Assembly: GCA_021814835.1 (NCBI GenBank)
Contig: JAKAHO010000003.1
Location: 1 to 31,293 of the forward strand
Source of the DNA: a bacterium
GTDB lineage: Bacteria; Patescibacteriota; Minisyncoccia; UBA6257; GWB1-50-10
Reading direction: 5' to 3'
DNA length: 31,293 bases
How positions within the stretch are numbered: position 1 is the first letter of the stretch; the number at the start of each line of letters is the position of its first letter. A program made the translations under genes and the position numbers. Positions 28,480 through 31,293 of the stretch are shown piece after piece. Under the pieces are notes generated by a model. That model made no database searches, was not told the origin of the DNA, and saw only the letters and a list, made by a program, of their open reading frames with translations.

Positions 28480-28581
28480 CCCGTTAGAGTTTTATTTGGT
28501 TATATTTTTTCGAGTAACGACGTTTTTAAACTATATTATGTCCCATGTTTATTGTATATGTAAAAATCTAACGGGATTCAT
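28477..28581 (-). promoter_or_regulatory. Leader-peptide/start-codon hairpin element before murA (family B)
   Basis: The 5' arm ATCCCGTTAGA pairs over 11 bp with TCTAACGGGAT at the murA start codon, then continues as a T-rich/A-rich pairing past one mismatch. Its leader has a leaderless-type promoter. Confidence 0.8.
28549..28581 (-). CDS. murA leader peptide (10 residues)
   Basis: M-N-P-V-R-F-L-H-I-Q is the shortest leader. It keeps M-N-P-V-R like family A, with F-L-H resembling the V-L-Q of family B. Minus-strand TAAAAT at 28593-28588 ends 6 nt before its ATG, predicting leaderless translation of the leader. Confidence 0.6.
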   Translation of the reverse strand: MNPVRFLHIQ

Positions 28582-28587
28582 TCCACC

Positions 28588-28593
28588 ATTTTA
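28588..28593 (-). promoter_or_regulatory. -10 box TAAAAT of the murA leader
   Basis: It ends 6 nt before the leader ATG at 28581, so the mRNA would begin at the leader peptide and include the whole hairpin. Confidence 0.55.
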
Positions 28594-28606
28594 CCATCTC
28601 GCGAAA

Positions 28607-28638
28607 TAAAAAAGTACCGCCTTTTGGGCGGTATTTTT
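28607..28638 (-). terminator. Intrinsic terminator
   Basis: The stem TACCGCC/GGGCGGTA (28615-28632) has A- and T-runs. It ends the 3D-domain gene on the minus strand. Confidence 0.8.
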
Positions 28639-28653
28639 GTTAGTTGCGGTGCA

Positions 28654-29112
28654 TTAGTTCAAGACGACTACATCAAGCTGATTGATACCGATATCCATCG
28701 CTGCCTCGCGGGTCGGGACCCAGATGTCGATGAAATTCTTCTTGCGGGGGTGCATACGGTCTTCAACTGTGAACACCTTGTTGCCGAAGAGCCTCGGAAT
28801 CATAACCTTCGTGTGGAAAGGAAGCATGTTCGTGGCAACAATGCCGTCGTGCACCTCGGTTCCATTGGCCGTTTGAAACGGCGTATCATCAGTCTGGTCA
28901 GGCGTGCTTGAGTATGCAGTCACCCACATCTTGCGCGTCTTCACCGTCTCTTCTGCTTTCGGGGCGGTTGCCGCCTCGGCAACGTTCGCGATAGCGTCCT
29001 TGATAACCTGCTTGCCGCCTATCACCGGGACTTCCGACGGAATCGGAAAGGTCAAAATAATCGCGCTGATAAGTATTGGTAGTAAGTTCATTGGTAATAA
29101 AAAACCCCTCAC
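28654..29112 (-). CDS. Secreted 3D-domain protein
   Basis: A 152-residue protein. A signal peptide or anchor is at about 8-25 and a linker at about 30-60. The 3D (Asp-Asp-Asp) double-psi barrel includes W-V-T-A-Y-S-S-T-P-D-Q-T-D, V-A-T-N-M-L-P-F-H-T-K-V-M-I-P, F-T-V-E-D-R-M, F-I-D-I-W and A-M-D-I-G. 3D domains occur in resuscitation-factor-like and lytic-transglycosylase-related cell-wall proteins. The start GTG 29112 follows minus-strand TATAAA (29125-29120) by 7 nt; an internal ATG at 29091 is possible. The neighbour murA fits cell-wall work. Confidence 0.85.
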   Translation of the reverse strand: MRGFLLPMNLLPILISAIILTFPIPSEVPVIGGKQVIKDAIANVAEAATAPKAEETVKTRKMWVTAYSSTPDQTDDTPFQTANGTEVHDGIVATNMLPFHTKVMIPRLFGNKVFTVEDRMHPRKKNFIDIWVPTREAAMDIGINQLDVVVLN

Positions 29113-29213
29113 CTAGGGATTTATAGCAGTATCTTAGCATAGGTTTTCGAGTTTGGCAAGGGGTAATGTCAAAAACCCTCGTATTTATTGAGTTTTTTGG
29201 ACCTTTCTGGTAC

Positions 29214-29219
29214 TATAAA
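29214..29219 (+). promoter_or_regulatory. -10 box TATAAA of the pseudouridine synthase gene
   Basis: It ends 6 nt before the ATG at 29226. This decides between that start and the earlier in-frame ATG at 29166. Confidence 0.6.
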
Positions 29220-29225
29220 AACCGT

Positions 29226-29969
29226 ATGCTAAAGGTGATTCATGCGACGAAGGACTATGTCGCGTTCAACAAACCGGCGGGGATGCTCGTGCACGGCATC
29301 AAGGGTTTTGAGGCGAAAACCGAGGGCCACACCCTTGCAGATCATGCCCTGAAGCTCTATCCGGAAATAAAGAAAGTGGGCGACGACCCAGAAAACAGGC
29401 CGGGTATCGTCCATAGACTCGACAAGGATACCTCGGGCGTTATTGTGGTGTGCCGGAATCAGAAGTTCTTCAGCTATATGAAGGGCCTCTTCCAGACGCA
29501 CCAGGTCACGAAGACCTATTTAGCGCTCGTAAATGGCCGTCTTATGGGGAAGGGAATCATCGATACGCCGATCGGATTGAAACCGGGAACGGTAAAGCGC
29601 AGTACGCGCGCAAAAAATATGAAGATGGTGAAGGAAGCGCTCACTGAGTACGTCGCGACGAAGATGTATCAGCGGAGCGTATTTGATGGCAAAGGTGCCG
29701 CTTACTACACGCTCGTACACGTGACGCCCCGCACGGGCCGCACGCACCAGATTCGCGTACACTTGGCGTCTATCGGCCACTCAATTGTGGGCGACACCCT
29801 CTACGGGCCGAATGCAAACGGGTTGGGTCTAAGCCGTCAGTTTCTTCACGCCGAATCTATCGAATTTGCAACCCCCGACGGCAACCGCGTGAAGCTGGAA
29901 GCAGGTCTCCCAAAGGAACTTGAGACGGTTCTAGAGAGCCTAGAGAAGGGGAAGGCTACACTTGATTAA
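29226..29969 (+). CDS. RluD-like RNA pseudouridine synthase
   Basis: A 247-residue protein. H-A-T-K-D-Y-V-A-F-N-K-P-A-G-M-L-V-H-G begins the RluA-family catalytic domain, and the catalytic Asp66 is in I-V-H-R-L-D-K-D-T-S-G. G-R-T-H-Q-I-R-V-H-L-A-S-I-G-H is the second signature. The N-terminal S4 RNA-binding domain of RluD is missing. The target could be 23S rRNA or tRNA. An upstream in-frame start at 29166 is rejected because the -10 box lies between the two. Confidence 0.9.
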   Translation: MLKVIHATKDYVAFNKPAGMLVHGIKGFEAKTEGHTLADHALKLYPEIKKVGDDPENRPGIVHRLDKDTSGVIVVCRNQKFFSYMKGLFQTHQVTKTYLALVNGRLMGKGIIDTPIGLKPGTVKRSTRAKNMKMVKEALTEYVATKMYQRSVFDGKGAAYYTLVHVTPRTGRTHQIRVHLASIGHSIVGDTLYGPNANGLGLSRQFLHAESIEFATPDGNRVKLEAGLPKELETVLESLEKGKATLD

Positions 29970-30002
29970 TTTACGCCTTTCTTTTACACTACTACTACTC
30001 TT

Positions 30003-30332
30003 ATGGAAAAAGAATTGATTGCAAAAATCAGGCCCGGCGCGAAAGTACGCGTATGGGAGATCATAAAGGAAGGCGACAAGGAGCGTCAGACCTCGTTTGA
30101 AGGTCTTGTGCTCGCCCACAAACATGGAAGCGAGGCAGGTGCGACATTCACGGTTCGCGCAGTATTGCAGGAAGTGGGCGTTGAAAAAGTATTTCCGATG
30201 CACTCTCCGAACATTGCGAAAGTTGAGATTCTCTCAACCCCGAAGAAAGTGCACAAGGCGAAGCTCTATTACGTACGCGATTTCTCAAGCAAGAAGACAC
30301 GCGAGCGCGTGGTAGGAACGAAGACGAAATAA
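30003..30332 (+). CDS. rplS: 50S ribosomal protein L19
   Basis: A 109-residue protein of near-normal length. I-R-P-G-A-K-V-R-V-W-E-I-I-K-E-G-D-K-E-R-Q-T-S-F-E-G-L-V-L-A, T-F-T-V-R-A-V-L, V-F-P-M-H-S-P-N-I-A-K-V-E and K-A-K-L-Y-Y-V-R-D are all L19 landmarks. It binds at the 30S-50S interface. TACACT at 29985-29990 lies 12 nt before ATG, giving a leader of about 6 nt. A terminator follows. The usual partners trmD and rimM are absent here. Confidence 0.96.
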   Translation: MEKELIAKIRPGAKVRVWEIIKEGDKERQTSFEGLVLAHKHGSEAGATFTVRAVLQEVGVEKVFPMHSPNIAKVEILSTPKKVHKAKLYYVRDFSSKKTRERVVGTKTK

Positions 30333-30333
30333 C

Positions 30334-30365
30334 TAAAAAACCTCCGCCCGCGCGGAGGTTTTTGT
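30334..30365 (+). terminator. Intrinsic terminator of rplS
   Basis: The stem AACCTCCGC/GCGGAGGTT (30339-30360) is followed by T-rich sequence. Confidence 0.85.
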
Positions 30366-30377
30366 ATCATTATATAA

Positions 30378-31079
30378 ATGACCAATAAGAAAGCGGGAAC
30401 ATTGTGGGTGGTAGCGACGCCCATCGGCAATCTAGACGACATTACCCTTCGCGCATTGCAATGCCTGAAGGACGCCGATGTTATTTTTGCCGAAGATACG
30501 CGCGTGATTGCAAAGTTACTCGCCCATTTTGAAATCAAAAAACCGCTCCATAGGTATGACGAACACTCCCATGAAACGGCCTCAGGTGAAATACTCGTAT
30601 TATTGAGCGAGGGGAAACGCATTGCGTTCGTATCCGACGCAGGAACTCCCGGAATTGCAGACCCCGGAAGCCGTCTCGTGGCGCGCACGTGCACTGAACT
30701 GCCCGACGCAAAAATTATTCCTATCCCAGGGGCTTCGGCGGTCACTGCGCTTTTATCCGTATCTGGAGCGAACTCAAATCAGTTCGTGTTTCTCGGGTTT
30801 GCTCCTCATAAAAAAGGCAGGAAGACATTTTTTGAAGAATTAAGGGCCTCAACCGTATGGCCTGTGGTATTTTACGAGTCGCCGCACCGCATCGGTAAGG
30901 CGCTAGAGAGCCTGCGTGAAGTATTGGGCGATGAGCGCCGTCTTATAATCGGCAGGGAACTCACAAAGGCACACGAAGAAATATTCAGGGGCACGACAAA
31001 AAACGCCGCCGAACGGTTCGGCAGCGGTGAGACCCAAGAGTCAAGGGGTGAATTCGCGATTGTAATCACTCAGTCCTAG
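30378..31079 (+). CDS. rsmI: 16S rRNA 2'-O-ribose C1402 methyltransferase
   Basis: A 233-residue protein. The tetrapyrrole-methylase-like fold has V-V-A-T-P-I-G-N-L-D-D-I-T-L-R-A near the N-terminus, E-D-T-R-V-I-A-K-L-L, V-S-D-A-G-T-P-G-I-A-D-P-G-S-R-L-V, and V-F-Y-E-S-P-H-R-I. It is slightly short at the C-terminus. It methylates C1402 in the 30S P site. TATCAT at about 30365-30370 ends 7 nt before ATG. Its end overlaps the convergent thioredoxin-like gene by 14 nt. Confidence 0.94.
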   Translation: MTNKKAGTLWVVATPIGNLDDITLRALQCLKDADVIFAEDTRVIAKLLAHFEIKKPLHRYDEHSHETASGEILVLLSEGKRIAFVSDAGTPGIADPGSRLVARTCTELPDAKIIPIPGASAVTALLSVSGANSNQFVFLGFAPHKKGRKTFFEELRASTVWPVVFYESPHRIGKALESLREVLGDERRLIIGRELTKAHEEIFRGTTKNAAERFGSGETQESRGEFAIVITQS

Positions 31080-31293
31080 CCCACGCGAGTAAGTCTACAT
31101 ACTCCGCCTCGCCGCAAATCGTTTGCTTTGATTTTTCGTTATAAAAGAAGGGAACGCCGTCGCAGTGCTCGACATCGAGCTTCGTCATAGTCTCTCGGTT
31201 CTCATCGTTGTGCCACACCTCGAGCTTCTCCACGGCCACATCAAGCTCCCGCTCCAATTTCTCAACGAGCGGCTTCATTTTTTCGCAATGCTC
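31066..31293 (-). CDS. Thioredoxin-fold protein, 5' end outside window
   Basis: The frame runs open to the window edge. On the minus strand it reads E-H-C-E-K-M-K-P-L-V-E-K-L-E-R-E-L before continuing to V-E-K-L-E-V-W-H-N and D-G-V-P-F-F-Y-N-E-K-S-K-Q-T-I-C-G-E. The E-H-C at the edge looks like the second half of a C-x-x-C redox motif, and G-V-P is the cis-Pro loop. The ATG at 31278 is therefore probably internal. Small thioredoxin-like proteins with V-W-H-N and V-P-F-F-Y-N patterns are common in CPR genomes. Confidence 0.75.
   Translation of the reverse strand, partial: EHCEKMKPLVEKLERELDVAVEKLEVWHNDENRETMTKLDVEHCDGVPFFYNEKSKQTICGEAEYVDLLAWARTE

Overview
The window looks like a chromosomal segment of a Parcubacteria-type (Patescibacteria/CPR) genome. 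This is inferred from compact coding, many short anchored proteins of unknown function, reduced forms of housekeeping enzymes (TruB without a C-terminal domain, RluD-type synthase without S4, short Fmt), and very weak use of Shine-Dalgarno sites. The lineage cannot be fixed without a search. No rRNA, CRISPR array, transposase or phage gene was seen. There are four intact tRNAs: Gln(CTG), Leu(GAG), Ile(GAT) and Ala(TGC).

Layout. 1-3950: small envelope proteins (DUF5666-like, DoxX, EamA permease, bactofilin-like membrane protein) and a histidine phosphatase. 4000-5640: tRNA-Gln with duplicated pieces of itself and its terminator around one AT-rich orphan gene. 5700-8100: GIY-YIG protein, MscL, an anchored exoprotein, AlkD and two micro-proteins. 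8170-12670: fmt, def, a 2H phosphoesterase, an S41 protease, rplI and rpmA. 12700-14100: micro-protein, tRNA-Leu and two unusual stand-alone genes. 14300-20990: rmuC, a nucleotidyltransferase, topA, dprA and PilO-like genes. 20990-21300: tRNA-Ile and tRNA-Ala. 22000-24410: a probable membrane electron-transfer cluster (MAPR/cytochrome b5-like protein, ferric-reductase-like flavoprotein, second cytochrome b5-like protein, glutaredoxin). 24470-31293: rsmE, an SpoU methyltransferase, truB, sod, murA, a 3D-domain protein, an RluD-like synthase, rplS, rsmI and a truncated thioredoxin-like gene.

The most striking signal is a dispersed regulatory element of about 95-124 bp found at seven places (genes starting at 68, 9030, 11949, 19078, 20201, 24569 and 28479). 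At six complete copies, a small leader ORF begins M-x-P-V-R. The DNA of codons 2-5 (about ATCCCGTTAGA) is the reverse complement of the bases ending exactly on the start codon of the main gene (TCTAACGGGATG). The RNA can fold so that the leader peptide's first codons pair with, and hide, the main start codon. Leaders overlap the previous stop (dprA), end 4 nt before the main start (fmt, topA), or have their own leaderless promoter (murA, rsmE, probably the PilO gene). This suggests leader-translation-dependent opening of a start-codon hairpin.

A second repeated structure follows three tRNA genes (Gln, Leu, Ala). It is a 125-150 bp GC-rich module beyond the tRNA terminator. It starts with an antisense copy of that tRNA's own T-arm and ends with a sense copy of its T-arm and 3' acceptor strand. 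Internal stems are conserved in shape but changed in sequence.

Most genes have a TATAAT-like box ending 5-9 nt before ATG or GTG, which predicts leaderless mRNAs. Three genes (7895-8101, 13271-13543, 13627-14094) instead show spaced -35/-10 boxes, hairpin terminators and, in two cases, a strong Shine-Dalgarno. They are GC-rich in composition and look like a separate class.
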